A stretch of DNA of 21,955 bases, taken from NCBI GenBank assembly GCA_966186435.1, contig CBIFWW010000046.1, positions 1 to 21,955 of the forward strand, read 5' to 3'. A program made the translations under genes and the position numbers. Positions 1 through 7,906 of the stretch are shown here, piece by piece. The notes below the pieces were generated by a model. That model was not told the origin of the DNA, did no database searches, and was given only the letters and a program-made list of their open reading frames with translations. The DNA comes from CBIFWW01 sp966186435. Its GTDB lineage: Bacteria > Pseudomonadota > Gammaproteobacteria > Enterobacterales > Enterobacteriaceae. Positions within the stretch are counted from its first letter, which is position 1. Every line of letters begins with the position of its first letter.

Positions 1-79
1 TTTTTCCCACTATGTGCTAAGGGCACTTCTGAAACATAAAACGTAGAGGAAATTCCTATCCTTGATATCAAATGATGAG

Positions 80-95
80 TTAACATTGTATCTCA
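80..95 (+). repeat. 16-bp element shared by the gnd and ugd upstream regions (copy 1)
   Basis: The sequence TTAACATTGTATCTCA lies 52 bases before the gnd start codon. It matches the element at 1637-1652 upstream of ugd in 15 of 16 positions. The surrounding bases (1-147) are AT-rich and contain no gene start or clear promoter consensus that I can defend. Function is unknown: it could be a regulator site, a promoter fragment or a duplicated cassette boundary. Confidence 0.5.
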
Positions 96-147
96 TTATC
101 CGATTTAAATTTTTAATTTAACGAAAAATATCTGAAAGGAGTTTGTC

Positions 148-1554
148 ATGTCCAAACAACAAATCGGCGTCGTTGGCATGGCCGTGATGGGGCGCAACCT
201 GGCGCTCAACATCGAGAGCCGTGGTTATACCGTCTCTATCTTCAACCGCTCCCGCGAAAAGACTGAAGAGGTTGTTGCCGAGAATCCGGGCAAGAAACTG
301 GTTCCTTTCTATACCGTTGAAGAATTTGTACAGTCATTAGAAACCCCACGTCGTATTCTTCTGATGGTAAAAGCCGGTGCCGGTACTGACGCCACTATCG
401 ACTCTTTGAAACCTTACCTTGATAAGGGCGATATCATCATTGATGGTGGTAACACCTTCTTCCAGGACACTATCCGTCGTAACCGTGAACTTTCTGCCGA
501 AGGCTTTAACTTTATCGGCACCGGTGTGTCCGGTGGTGAAGAGGGTGCACTTAAAGGCCCATCCATCATGCCTGGTGGTCAGAAAGAAGCCTATGAATTA
601 GTTGCTCCAATTCTGACTAAAATTGCTGCTGTGGCAGAAGATGGCGAACCTTGTGTAACCTATATCGGTGCTGATGGTGCTGGTCATTATGTGAAGATGG
701 TTCACAACGGGATTGAATACGGTGATATGCAGCTGATTGCTGAAGCCTATGCACTGTTGAAAGGTGGCCTGAATCTTTCCAATGAAGAGCTGGCTGAAAC
801 CTTTACCGAGTGGAACAAAGGTGAACTGAATAGCTATCTGATCGACATCACCAAAGATATCTTCATCAAGAAAGATGATGAAGGTAACTATCTAGTAGAT
901 GTGATTCTGGATGAAGCAGCAAACAAAGGTACCGGTAAGTGGACCAGTCAAAGCTCTCTGGACTTAGGCGAGCCGCTGTCACTGATCACTGAGTCCGTGT
1001 TTGCTCGCTATATTTCTTCACTTAAAGATCAGCGCGTTGCCGCTTCCAAAGTGCTTTCTGGTCCTCAGGCTAAGCCAGCTTCAGATAAAAAAGAGTTTAT
1101 CGAGAAGGTACGCCGTGCTCTTTACCTTGGTAAAATCGTTTCTTACGCTCAAGGCTTCTCCCAATTGCGTGCAGCTTCCGATGAGTATAACTGGGATCTG
1201 AGCTATGGTGAAATCGCGAAAATCTTCCGCGCTGGCTGTATCATCCGTGCACAGTTCCTGCAGAAAATCACCGACGCTTACGCTGAGAACAAAGGTATTG
1301 CTAACTTGCTGTTGGCACCTTACTTTAAAAATGCTGCGGATGAATATCAGCAGGCACTGCGTGATGTCGTTGCTTATGCGGTACAAAACGGTATCCCAAC
1401 GCCGACCTTCTCTGCCGCAATTTCCTACTACGACAGCTATCGTTCTGCGGTGCTGCCAGCTAACCTGATTCAGGCCCAGCGCGACTACTTCGGTGCCCAT
1501 ACTTACAAGCGCATCGATAAAGAAGGCGTATTCCATACTGAGTGGTTGGATTAA
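148..1554 (+). CDS. gnd: 6-phosphogluconate dehydrogenase, decarboxylating
   Basis: Gnd converts 6-phosphogluconate and NADP+ to ribulose 5-phosphate, CO2 and NADPH in the cytosolic oxidative pentose phosphate pathway. The 468-residue product equals the E. coli length. The N-terminal Rossmann fold carries GVVGMAVMGRN (residues 7-17) and the NRS NADP-phosphate site (33-35). SGGEEGA follows at about 128-134, and the catalytic stretch has K183, H186, N187 and E190. An all-helical dimerisation domain ends in HTEWLD. The ATG is preceded by AAAGGAG at good spacing, which fixes the start. The gene sits left of ugd and wzz, the standard border of an enterobacterial O-antigen cluster. gnd alleles in this position are known to be exchanged by recombination with that cluster. 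A hairpin terminator follows immediately. Identification is secure. Confidence 0.98.
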   Translation: MSKQQIGVVGMAVMGRNLALNIESRGYTVSIFNRSREKTEEVVAENPGKKLVPFYTVEEFVQSLETPRRILLMVKAGAGTDATIDSLKPYLDKGDIIIDGGNTFFQDTIRRNRELSAEGFNFIGTGVSGGEEGALKGPSIMPGGQKEAYELVAPILTKIAAVAEDGEPCVTYIGADGAGHYVKMVHNGIEYGDMQLIAEAYALLKGGLNLSNEELAETFTEWNKGELNSYLIDITKDIFIKKDDEGNYLVDVILDEAANKGTGKWTSQSSLDLGEPLSLITESVFARYISSLKDQRVAASKVLSGPQAKPASDKKEFIEKVRRALYLGKIVSYAQGFSQLRAASDEYNWDLSYGEIAKIFRAGCIIRAQFLQKITDAYAENKGIANLLLAPYFKNAADEYQQALRDVVAYAVQNGIPTPTFSAAISYYDSYRSAVLPANLIQAQRDYFGAHTYKRIDKEGVFHTEWLD

Positions 1555-1572
1555 TAGCTTTTAATTATCCAG

Positions 1573-1599
1573 AGCCTGGGCAAATGTCCGGGCTTTTTT
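1573..1599 (+). terminator. Intrinsic terminator of gnd
   Basis: A 7-bp stem AGCCTGG/CCGGGCT (one G-U pair) with an 8-base loop is followed by six T residues. It begins 18 bases after the gnd stop codon, so ugd is probably transcribed from its own promoter. Confidence 0.85.
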
Positions 1600-1636
1600 A
1601 TGGCTATAAATTCCTTAAAATTTTTGTGTAGGCACA

Positions 1637-1652
1637 TTAATATTGTATCTCA
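1637..1652 (+). repeat. 16-bp element shared by the gnd and ugd upstream regions (copy 2)
   Basis: TTAATATTGTATCTCA ends 25 bases before the ugd ATG, and the same element (one mismatch) is at 80-95 before gnd. The distance to the start codon differs between the copies (25 versus 52 bases). That argues against a fixed ribosome-binding function and fits a regulatory or recombination-derived repeat better. Confidence 0.5.
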
Positions 1653-1677
1653 CATTAACCTATGACTAGTGATAAAA

Positions 1678-2844
1678 ATGAAAATTACAATTGCCGGGAC
1701 CGGTTATGTTGGTTTGTCAAACGGAATCCTTATTGCGCAGCATCATGAAGTAGTTGCATTAGATATAATGCAATCTAAAGTGGATCTGCTTAATCAAAAA
1801 ATTTCGCCGATTGTTGATAAAGAAATTGAAGAGTACCTAACAACTAAATCATTAAATTTTAGTGCAACCACGGACAAGCATATTGCTTACAATAATGCGG
1901 ATTATGTTATAGTTGCCACACCAACAGATTATGATCCCAAAACAAATTATTTTAATACCTCAAGTGTTGAAAGCGTTATCAAAGATGTTATAGCAATTAA
2001 TCCCGATGCAGTAATGATTATCAAATCGACTATACCTGTAGGTTTTACTCAATCTGTTAAAGAAAAATTTGGCATTAATAATGTTATTTTTTCCCCTGAG
2101 TTCCTACGTGAAGGCCGCGCTCTGTATGATAATTTGCACCCCTCACGTATTGTGATTGGTGAGCGCTCCGAGCGTGCGGAACGTTTCGCCGCTATACTCC
2201 AGCAAGGTGCAATTAAACAAAATATCCCAACTTTATTTACTGACTCCACAGAGGCAGAAGCCATTAAATTATTTGCCAATACCTATTTGGCTATGCGCGT
2301 AGCCTATTTTAATGAACTGGATAGTTATGCCGAAAGTTTAGGATTAGACAGCCGTCAAATCATTGAAGGAGTAGGGTTAGATCCGCGTATTGGTAGCCAC
2401 TATAACAACCCTTCCTTTGGATACGGCGGTTACTGTCTACCTAAAGACACTAAACAATTGTTGGCAAACTATCAATCAGTGCCAAATAACCTTATCTCAG
2501 CAATAGTGGATGCGAACCGCACTCGTAAGGATTTTATCGCTGACTCCATTTTGGCGCGCAAACCGAAGGTGGTAGGTATTTATCGTTTAATCATGAAAAG
2601 CGGATCCGATAATTTCCGTGCTTCTTCAATCCAGGGGATTATGAAGCGTATTAAGGCCAAAGGTGTTGAAGTGATCATCTATGAGCCGGTCATGGAAGAA
2701 GATATGTTTTTCCATTCGCGTGTGATTCGCGATTTAGAGGTGTTCAAGAATCAGTCGGACGTCATCATCTCTAACCGAATGGCTGATGAGTTGCAGGATA
2801 TTGCTGAAAAAGTGTACACCCGAGATTTGTTTGGTAGCGATTAA
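1678..2844 (+). CDS. ugd: UDP-glucose 6-dehydrogenase
   Basis: Ugd oxidises UDP-glucose twice with NAD+ to give UDP-glucuronate. This is a precursor for capsule and colanic-acid type polysaccharides and, in many enterics, for aminoarabinose modification of lipid A. I place the start at the ATG giving MKITIAGTGYVGLSNG, because this yields 388 residues, the E. coli length; a GTG three codons upstream is less likely. Visible features are the NAD-binding GTGYVGL (residues 7-13), the central EAEAIKLFANTYLA helix with K197, and the active-site FGYGGYCLPKD with Cys253 and Asp257. The ribosome-binding site is weak. Composition is uneven: the first 400 bases are very AT-rich (16 of 60 G or C at 1801-1860), while other stretches approach 50% GC and encode nearly E. 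coli-identical protein. This suggests a recombinant allele. Confidence 0.97.
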   Translation: MKITIAGTGYVGLSNGILIAQHHEVVALDIMQSKVDLLNQKISPIVDKEIEEYLTTKSLNFSATTDKHIAYNNADYVIVATPTDYDPKTNYFNTSSVESVIKDVIAINPDAVMIIKSTIPVGFTQSVKEKFGINNVIFSPEFLREGRALYDNLHPSRIVIGERSERAERFAAILQQGAIKQNIPTLFTDSTEAEAIKLFANTYLAMRVAYFNELDSYAESLGLDSRQIIEGVGLDPRIGSHYNNPSFGYGGYCLPKDTKQLLANYQSVPNNLISAIVDANRTRKDFIADSILARKPKVVGIYRLIMKSGSDNFRASSIQGIMKRIKAKGVEVIIYEPVMEEDMFFHSRVIRDLEVFKNQSDVIISNRMADELQDIAEKVYTRDLFGSD

Positions 2845-3078
2845 TTTTCATAATTGCCTAACCTCTGGCTCTCAGGGGCAGCTATAACCCGGCTACAGCG
2901 GTTAAATTAACATAAAAGTGGGACTCAAATTGGCATAGCTAGCTATTTTATCTACGATTTGCACATCAGAGAATTCCAATAGGCCTTAAGTATGGCAGTA
3001 ATCTGATAGCAAATTTTATGAGCTAGGATACAATCAGGGCTTCATGGGCATTTTCTCATTTATGTAGTTAGGGTTTGT

Positions 3079-4071
3079 ATGACGCAGGATAACAATTACG
3101 GCAGCAATGCTCGCCACAGTGAGCCAGAACAAATTGATCTTATCGATCTTTTCACACAATTATGGGCAGCAAAGAAAATCATCATTGCTTTTGTTATTGT
3201 CGCGTTGATTCTAGGCGGTAGCTACGCGTTTCTTGCTAAGCAAAAATGGACCTCGACTGCGATTGTTACGTTGCCTTCATCAGGTCAAATCACCAGTTAC
3301 TATGATGCTTTAGTGACGCTTAACCCTAATGCGGCCAATACCACATCGATTGCGACCATCCAGACCATCTTCTTCGGCAAGTTGAACGATGCTCTTACTG
3401 CAATATCTATGCAGCTGCAAAATCAGCTTGAAAAAGAAGATTTAGAAATCAGTCCGTTGGTAAAAGGGCAGTCAGTGCCTTTGCAAATCACATACAGTGC
3501 TGGCAGTGCTGAGAAAAGCCAGAAAATGCTTAATCAGCTGATTGAGAAAGCCAACAAATCAACCGTTACTCAGATTAACTCTGACCTTGAGCAAGATATC
3601 GCCTCTAGAAAAGAGAGCCTGGCCACTTCTTTGAAAACGCTGGAGTCTGTCGCACAGGTTAAGAAAGATAAACGTCTGAATGTACTCACCCAGGCGCTGA
3701 CCATCGCTGAAAGTTCTAATATCAAAACCCCTCGAATGCAGCAGGGTTCACCGCTTACTGATGATGTGATGTTCTTACTGGGTAGTGATGCGTTAAAGCC
3801 AATGATCGAAAAATACAAAGACAGCCCGTTGCCTTTGGATCAAAGTTACTATGCGACTCAGCAAAACCTGCTTGCTGTAAATAAACTTAAAGGCCAATCT
3901 ACTACCCAATACAGCTTCCGTTATGTGATGGAACCTGATCAGCCGATCCACCGCGATAGCCCGAAACGTTCGCTGATCCTGATTCTGTCCGTCCTGCTGG
4001 GTGGCATTATCGGTTCTGCTTTTGTATTAGGTCGTAACGCGATCCGTACTTACAAGCAAACCAACGCTTAA
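3079..4071 (+). CDS. wzz: O-antigen chain-length determinant Wzz (PCP1 family)
   Basis: Wzz is an inner-membrane co-polymerase that sets the modal length of O-antigen made by Wzy. The 330 residues start with an EQIDLIDLFTQLW segment (about 17-29), then a first membrane helix at about 33-53. A long periplasmic helical region contains LLGSDAL. The Pro-rich EPDQPIHRDSPKR (about 285-297) precedes a second membrane helix at about 298-318 and a short cytoplasmic tail. This two-helix layout and the Pro-rich motif are typical of PCP1 Wzz proteins; E. coli Wzz is 327 residues as I recall. The 234-base gap before it contains TACAAT (3029-3034), a possible -10 without a good -35. The Shine-Dalgarno is weak (AGGG). 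Position between ugd and his supports the Wzz(B) assignment over the enterobacterial-common-antigen paralogue WzzE. Confidence 0.95.
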   Translation: MTQDNNYGSNARHSEPEQIDLIDLFTQLWAAKKIIIAFVIVALILGGSYAFLAKQKWTSTAIVTLPSSGQITSYYDALVTLNPNAANTTSIATIQTIFFGKLNDALTAISMQLQNQLEKEDLEISPLVKGQSVPLQITYSAGSAEKSQKMLNQLIEKANKSTVTQINSDLEQDIASRKESLATSLKTLESVAQVKKDKRLNVLTQALTIAESSNIKTPRMQQGSPLTDDVMFLLGSDALKPMIEKYKDSPLPLDQSYYATQQNLLAVNKLKGQSTTQYSFRYVMEPDQPIHRDSPKRSLILILSVLLGGIIGSAFVLGRNAIRTYKQTNA

Positions 4072-4083
4072 ACTCGCAGTAAT

Positions 4084-4120
4084 AAAAAACCCGCTGAATT
4101 GAAGTTAAGCGGGTTTTTTT
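4084..4120. terminator. Bidirectional terminator between wzz and hisI
   Basis: AACCCGCT/AGCGGGTT form an 8-bp stem at 4088-4095 and 4108-4115. A-tracts lie on the left and T-tracts on the right, so an intrinsic terminator forms on both strands. It lies between the convergent stops of wzz (4071) and hisI (4146) and can serve both. Confidence 0.9.
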
Positions 4121-4145
4121 ACATCTACCATCCGCATCAACAAAC

Positions 4146-4760
4146 TCAGGCTTTGTGCCGCTCCGCCAGGTTTTCAATCACCTCCCCCAGCCCCAATCCC
4201 TGATCCTGTAATAGCACCAATAGGTGATAGACCAAATCGGATGCTTCGTTTTTCAGCTCAAAGCGGTCGTTGACCGTAGCTGCCAGCGCGGTTTCTACAC
4301 CTTCTTCCCCCACTTTTTGGGCAATACGCTTAGTGCCGCTGGCATAAAGTTTGGCGGTGTAGGAGCTTTCCGGGTCGGCGTTTTTGCGCTCTGCCAGCAG
4401 TTGCTCAAGCTGATACAGGAACAGCCAGTCATGATGGGCTTCACCGAAGCAGCTGGTGGTGCCTTCATGGCAAGTAGGCCCGATAGGATCTACTAACGCC
4501 AGCAGGGTGTCGTTATCGCAATCCACTACCAGGCTTGCCAGTTTAAGGAAATGGCCGGAGGTTTCTCCTTTGGTCCACAGGCGCTGTTTGGTGCGGGACC
4601 AAAAGGTGACGTTGCCCGTTTGCTCGGTGGTGGCTAACGCCTCCTGGTTCATATAGCCCAGCATCAACACTTCGCCGGAGCGGGCGTGTTGGACGATAAC
4701 CGGCAGCAGACCGTCAGTTTTTTCCCAGTCGAGCTGGCTTTTTTGTTGTTCGGTTAGCAC
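4146..4760 (-). CDS. hisI: Bifunctional phosphoribosyl-AMP cyclohydrolase / phosphoribosyl-ATP pyrophosphatase
   Basis: HisIE catalyses steps 2 and 3 of histidine synthesis: hydrolysis of phosphoribosyl-ATP to phosphoribosyl-AMP, then ring opening to ProFAR. The 204-residue fused protein has an N-terminal cyclohydrolase domain with TKGETSGH (63-70), metal-site DCDND (80-84) and Zn ligand candidates C97, H98 and C104. The C-terminal pyrophosphatase domain (from about 115) carries GEEGVE (151-156) and EASDLVYH (172-179). Both halves look complete. It is the last gene of the operon, overlapping hisF by 7 bases, which suggests translational coupling. The fusion is normal for Enterobacterales, whereas many other bacteria keep the two genes separate. 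Confidence 0.97.
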   Translation of the reverse strand: MLTEQQKSQLDWEKTDGLLPVIVQHARSGEVLMLGYMNQEALATTEQTGNVTFWSRTKQRLWTKGETSGHFLKLASLVVDCDNDTLLALVDPIGPTCHEGTTSCFGEAHHDWLFLYQLEQLLAERKNADPESSYTAKLYASGTKRIAQKVGEEGVETALAATVNDRFELKNEASDLVYHLLVLLQDQGLGLGEVIENLAERHKA

Positions 4761-5530
4761 AGACGTATCTCCACATCGTTTTCTGATAAGTAGCGTTTTA
4801 GCTCGCCAATATTAATGATTTGCTTATGGAACACTGAGGCCGCCAGTGCTCCATCGACGCCGGCCTGCTGGAAGGCTTCCAGGAAGTGTTCCATGGTGCC
4901 AGCCCCGCCGGAAGCAATTAGCGGCACATTGCACACCGCCCGCACTTTGCTGAGTTGCAGCAGGTCGTAGCCATTACGCACACCATCCTGATTCATCATA
5001 TTCAGCACGATCTCCCCGGCGCCGCGTTTTTGGACTTCCTGTACCCACTCCAGGGTTTCCCACTGGGTCATCCGGGTGCGGCTTTCATCGCCAGTGTACT
5101 GGTTGACGTGGTACTTGCCGGTTTTACTATCCAGCCAGGTGTCGATGCCCACCACGATGCACTGCACACCGAAGCGGTCAGCCAGGCGGGTAATTAAATC
5201 GGGGTCCGCAAGAGCAGGAGAGTTAACAGAAATTTTATCTGCTCCAAAGGTCAGTATTTGTGCGGCGTCTTCTGCCGACTTAATCCCGCCCGCTACACAG
5301 AAGGGGATGTCGATCACTTCCGCCACCCGGGAGACCCAGCTTTTATCCACTACTCGGCCATCGCTGGAAGCGGTGATGTCGTAAAACACCAGTTCATCGG
5401 CCCCTTCGGCGGCATAGCGCTGGGCCAGCGGCACGATATCGCCGATGATTTCATGATTGCGGAACTGCACGCCTTTCACTACCTGGCCGTCACGCACGTC
5501 CAGGCAAGGGATTATCCGTTTTGCCAGCAT
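4754..5530 (-). CDS. hisF: Imidazole glycerol phosphate synthase, cyclase subunit
   Basis: HisF is the (beta/alpha)8-barrel cyclase that uses ammonia delivered by HisH to convert PRFAR into imidazole glycerol phosphate and AICAR, the latter feeding purine synthesis. The 258 residues equal the E. coli length. The two catalytic aspartates are in place: D11 in IIPCLDV and D130 in VVGID. The phosphate-binding loop AGGI (80-83) and the second-half GGAGT motif are also visible. The gene overlaps hisA by 19 bases upstream and hisI by 7 bases downstream, so the three are probably translated in a coupled fashion. Confidence 0.97.
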   Translation of the reverse strand: MLAKRIIPCLDVRDGQVVKGVQFRNHEIIGDIVPLAQRYAAEGADELVFYDITASSDGRVVDKSWVSRVAEVIDIPFCVAGGIKSAEDAAQILTFGADKISVNSPALADPDLITRLADRFGVQCIVVGIDTWLDSKTGKYHVNQYTGDESRTRMTQWETLEWVQEVQKRGAGEIVLNMMNQDGVRNGYDLLQLSKVRAVCNVPLIASGGAGTMEHFLEAFQQAGVDGALAASVFHKQIINIGELKRYLSENDVEIRLC

Positions 5531-6249
5531 GTGATTGCCTCCGCCACCGTGAATTTACCTTCCAGTAATGCCCGCCCAACGATCACACCCTTAACCCCGG
5601 TACTACGTAAGGCAGCAATGTCTTCAAGTGAACCAATACCGCCCGATGACTGAAATGCCACCTGCGGGTAGCGAGCGCAAATATCGCGATAAAGCTCTAC
5701 ATTTGATCCCGCTAAGGTGCCGTCCCGGGAGATATCGGTGCACAAAACGTGGCGAAGACCTGCGGGGAGATAGGTATCCAGCAGTGCTTCCAGGGTGACG
5801 CCGGAGTCTTCCTGCCAGCCGCTTACCGCCACCTGGCGTACCCCTTCCGGGCTGATGCGCACATCCAATGCCAGCACCAGGGCATCGGCCCCGAAGCGTT
5901 TGAACCAGCCCAGCACCGTCTGCGGATCTTTTACCGCGGTGGAGCCGATAACCACCCGCGCCGCCCCAGCCTCCAGCAGGGCTTCAATTTCCGCCTCGCT
6001 GCGGATACCTCCACCTACCTGAACAGGAATACTCACCCCTTTTAGCAGGGTTTTGAGTAATGGAATCTGGCGCAGGGCCGGATCTTTTGCCCCGGTTAAA
6101 TCCACCAGGTGCAGCACGTCAGCACCCTGGGCCTGATAATCCATCAAGCGCGGCAGCGGGTCGCGGCCATAATCGCGCTGTTGCCCGTAATCCCCCTGGT
6201 GCAGGCGCACCACGCTGCCATCAATTAAATCCAATGCGGGAATAATCAT
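5512..6249 (-). CDS. hisA: ProFAR isomerase (phosphoribosylformimino-AICAR-phosphate isomerase)
   Basis: HisA catalyses the Amadori isomerisation of ProFAR to PRFAR, step 4 of the pathway. I start it at the ATG giving MIIPALDLIDG. This makes 245 residues, the E. coli length, and forms a TGATG junction with hisH; a GTG one codon earlier is also in frame but unlikely. The barrel carries catalytic D7 and D129 (LALDV), the first phosphate-binding loop GGG at 79-81 and GSTAVK (102-107). HisA and HisF are related half-barrel duplications, and both patterns are visible here. Confidence 0.97.
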   Translation of the reverse strand: MIIPALDLIDGSVVRLHQGDYGQQRDYGRDPLPRLMDYQAQGADVLHLVDLTGAKDPALRQIPLLKTLLKGVSIPVQVGGGIRSEAEIEALLEAGAARVVIGSTAVKDPQTVLGWFKRFGADALVLALDVRISPEGVRQVAVSGWQEDSGVTLEALLDTYLPAGLRHVLCTDISRDGTLAGSNVELYRDICARYPQVAFQSSGGIGSLEDIAALRSTGVKGVIVGRALLEGKFTVAEAITCWQNG

Positions 6250-6839
6250 CACATCTCCAGGAAGTTTTTCAGTAACGTGGCCCCGGCTTTACCGGAGCGT
6301 TCCGGGTGGAACTGCACGCCATAGAAGTTATCTTTTTGTACCGCCGCGCTGAAGGCTTCGCCATACTGGCACTGAGCGATGGTACTGGTATTTACTGGCA
6401 TCGCGTAGCTGTGGACAAAGTAGAAATAGCTGCCGTCTTTAATGCCACGGAACAGACGCTCCCCGGCTTTGGGATAGACCTGGTTCCAGCCCATGTGGGG
6501 CAGCGGCAAACCGTGGTCGGCCATGTGGGGCACCGGGGTATCAATAATTCCCAAGGTTTCAATGCCGTTGCTTTCTTCGCTACGGCTACCCAGCAGCTGC
6601 ATACCGAGGCAGATACCCAGCACCGGTTGGGTACAGGCTTTGATTAATGCCACCAGATCCCGCTGTTCTAACTGTGCCATTGCGGCCTGGGCGGTGCCCA
6701 CCCCAGGCAGGAATAGTTTGGCGGCCTGGAGCACCACATCCGGGTCGCGGCTGACCACCGGCTGATAACCCAATCGTTCAATCGCCCATTTAACCGAAGC
6801 CAGATTGGCGCAGCCGGTGTCGAGGATCACCACGCTCAT
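6249..6839 (-). CDS. hisH: Imidazole glycerol phosphate synthase, glutamine amidotransferase subunit
   Basis: HisH is the class I glutaminase that produces ammonia and channels it into the HisF barrel. The triad is complete: Cys77 in LGICLGMQLL, and His178 and Glu180 in GVQFHPE. The chosen ATG gives MSVVILDTGCANL and 196 residues, the E. coli length. An in-frame GTG one codon upstream would add only one residue and I reject it. Its start overlaps the hisB stop by one base (TGATG), and its own stop overlaps the hisA start the same way, suggesting termination-reinitiation coupling at both ends. Confidence 0.97.
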   Translation of the reverse strand: MSVVILDTGCANLASVKWAIERLGYQPVVSRDPDVVLQAAKLFLPGVGTAQAAMAQLEQRDLVALIKACTQPVLGICLGMQLLGSRSEESNGIETLGIIDTPVPHMADHGLPLPHMGWNQVYPKAGERLFRGIKDGSYFYFVHSYAMPVNTSTIAQCQYGEAFSAAVQKDNFYGVQFHPERSGKAGATLLKNFLEM

Positions 6840-7906
6840 CACAGCACTCCTTTGGAGGAGGGCAGGGTGTCACCTTCAACGCGGATCGCCTGGCGCAGGG
6901 TGCGGCCAAAGGCTTTAAACAGGCTTTCCACCCGGTGGTGATCGTTCTTGCCTTTAGTTTTCAGGTGTAGCGTGGCACCCATGGTGTAAGACAAGGAGCG
7001 GAAGAAGTGCTCAACCATCTCAGTGCTGAGGTCACCCACCCGCTGGAAGTTGAATTCCGCTTTATATTCCAAGTGTGGGCGGCCGGAGATATCCAGGGCG
7101 CAACGGGCCAGGCACTCATCCATCGGCAGCACAAAGCCAAAGCGGGCAATGCCGCGCTTATCACCCAGGGCCAGTTTTAATGCCTCGCCCAGCGCCAGGC
7201 CGGTATCTTCCACGGTGTGGTGATCGTCGATATACAGGTCGCCACCGACGGTGATTTCCATGCGGAAGCCGCCGTGGGTGGAGATTTGATCCAGCATATG
7301 GTCAAAGAAGCCGACGCCGGTGGAAATCTTACTGCCGCCTTCGCGGTCCAGCCAAATTTTGACATCAATCTGGGTTTCTTTGGTGACCCGCTCCACGTGG
7401 GCATAGCGGTCGCGGCAGGTGAGTTTCTCAGTGATGGCTGACCAGTTCAGTTCACTGGCGCTATAACGCAGCCCCTGAATACCCATATTGGTGGCGAGCT
7501 GGATATCGGTCTCCCGGTCGCCAATCACATAGCATTGCCCTGCATCCATCACCCCCGGCTCCAGATAGCCCTGTACCATGGCAATTTTAGGCTTGCGGCA
7601 GTTGCAGTTCTCTTCCGGCAGGTGCGGGCAAATCAACATATCGTCAAAGGTGATGCCCTGGGAGCTAAACACCTGCATCATCAGATTATGGGGGCCGTCA
7701 AAATCAGCCTGTGGAAAACGCTCACTCCCCAGGCCATCCTGATTGGTGATCATCACCAGGCGGTAACCGGCCTTTTGCAGGGCCAGCAGCGCCGGGACCA
7801 CCCCTGGCTCGAAGGCCAGTTTATCCATGCGGTCCACCTGGTAATCGGTAGGTGGTTCGCTAATTAGGGTACCGTCGCGGTCAATAAAAAGGTACTTCTG
7901 GCTCAT
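6839..7906 (-). CDS. hisB: Bifunctional histidinol-phosphatase / imidazoleglycerol-phosphate dehydratase
   Basis: HisB carries two non-consecutive activities. The N-terminal HAD phosphatase has FIDRDGT with D9 and D11, NQDG, and a Zn site C93, H95, C101, C103. The C-terminal dehydratase (from about residue 167) has DHHTVED and DHHRVES His-rich metal motifs, and DHMLDQ. I place the start at MSQKYLFIDRDG, giving 355 residues as in E. coli. An 11-residue upstream extension is possible by ORF but lies inside hisC. The start overlaps the hisC stop as ATGA. The fused form is characteristic of enteric and some other Gammaproteobacteria. Confidence 0.97.
   Translation of the reverse strand: MSQKYLFIDRDGTLISEPPTDYQVDRMDKLAFEPGVVPALLALQKAGYRLVMITNQDGLGSERFPQADFDGPHNLMMQVFSSQGITFDDMLICPHLPEENCNCRKPKIAMVQGYLEPGVMDAGQCYVIGDRETDIQLATNMGIQGLRYSASELNWSAITEKLTCRDRYAHVERVTKETQIDVKIWLDREGGSKISTGVGFFDHMLDQISTHGGFRMEITVGGDLYIDDHHTVEDTGLALGEALKLALGDKRGIARFGFVLPMDECLARCALDISGRPHLEYKAEFNFQRVGDLSTEMVEHFFRSLSYTMGATLHLKTKGKNDHHRVESLFKAFGRTLRQAIRVEGDTLPSSKGVL

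Noticed and set aside
2985..3001. PmrA-box-like CTTAAG-N5-CAGTAA upstream of wzz
   Set aside because: Only the first half matches the expected direct repeat well and the second half matches poorly, so regulation by PmrA cannot be claimed.
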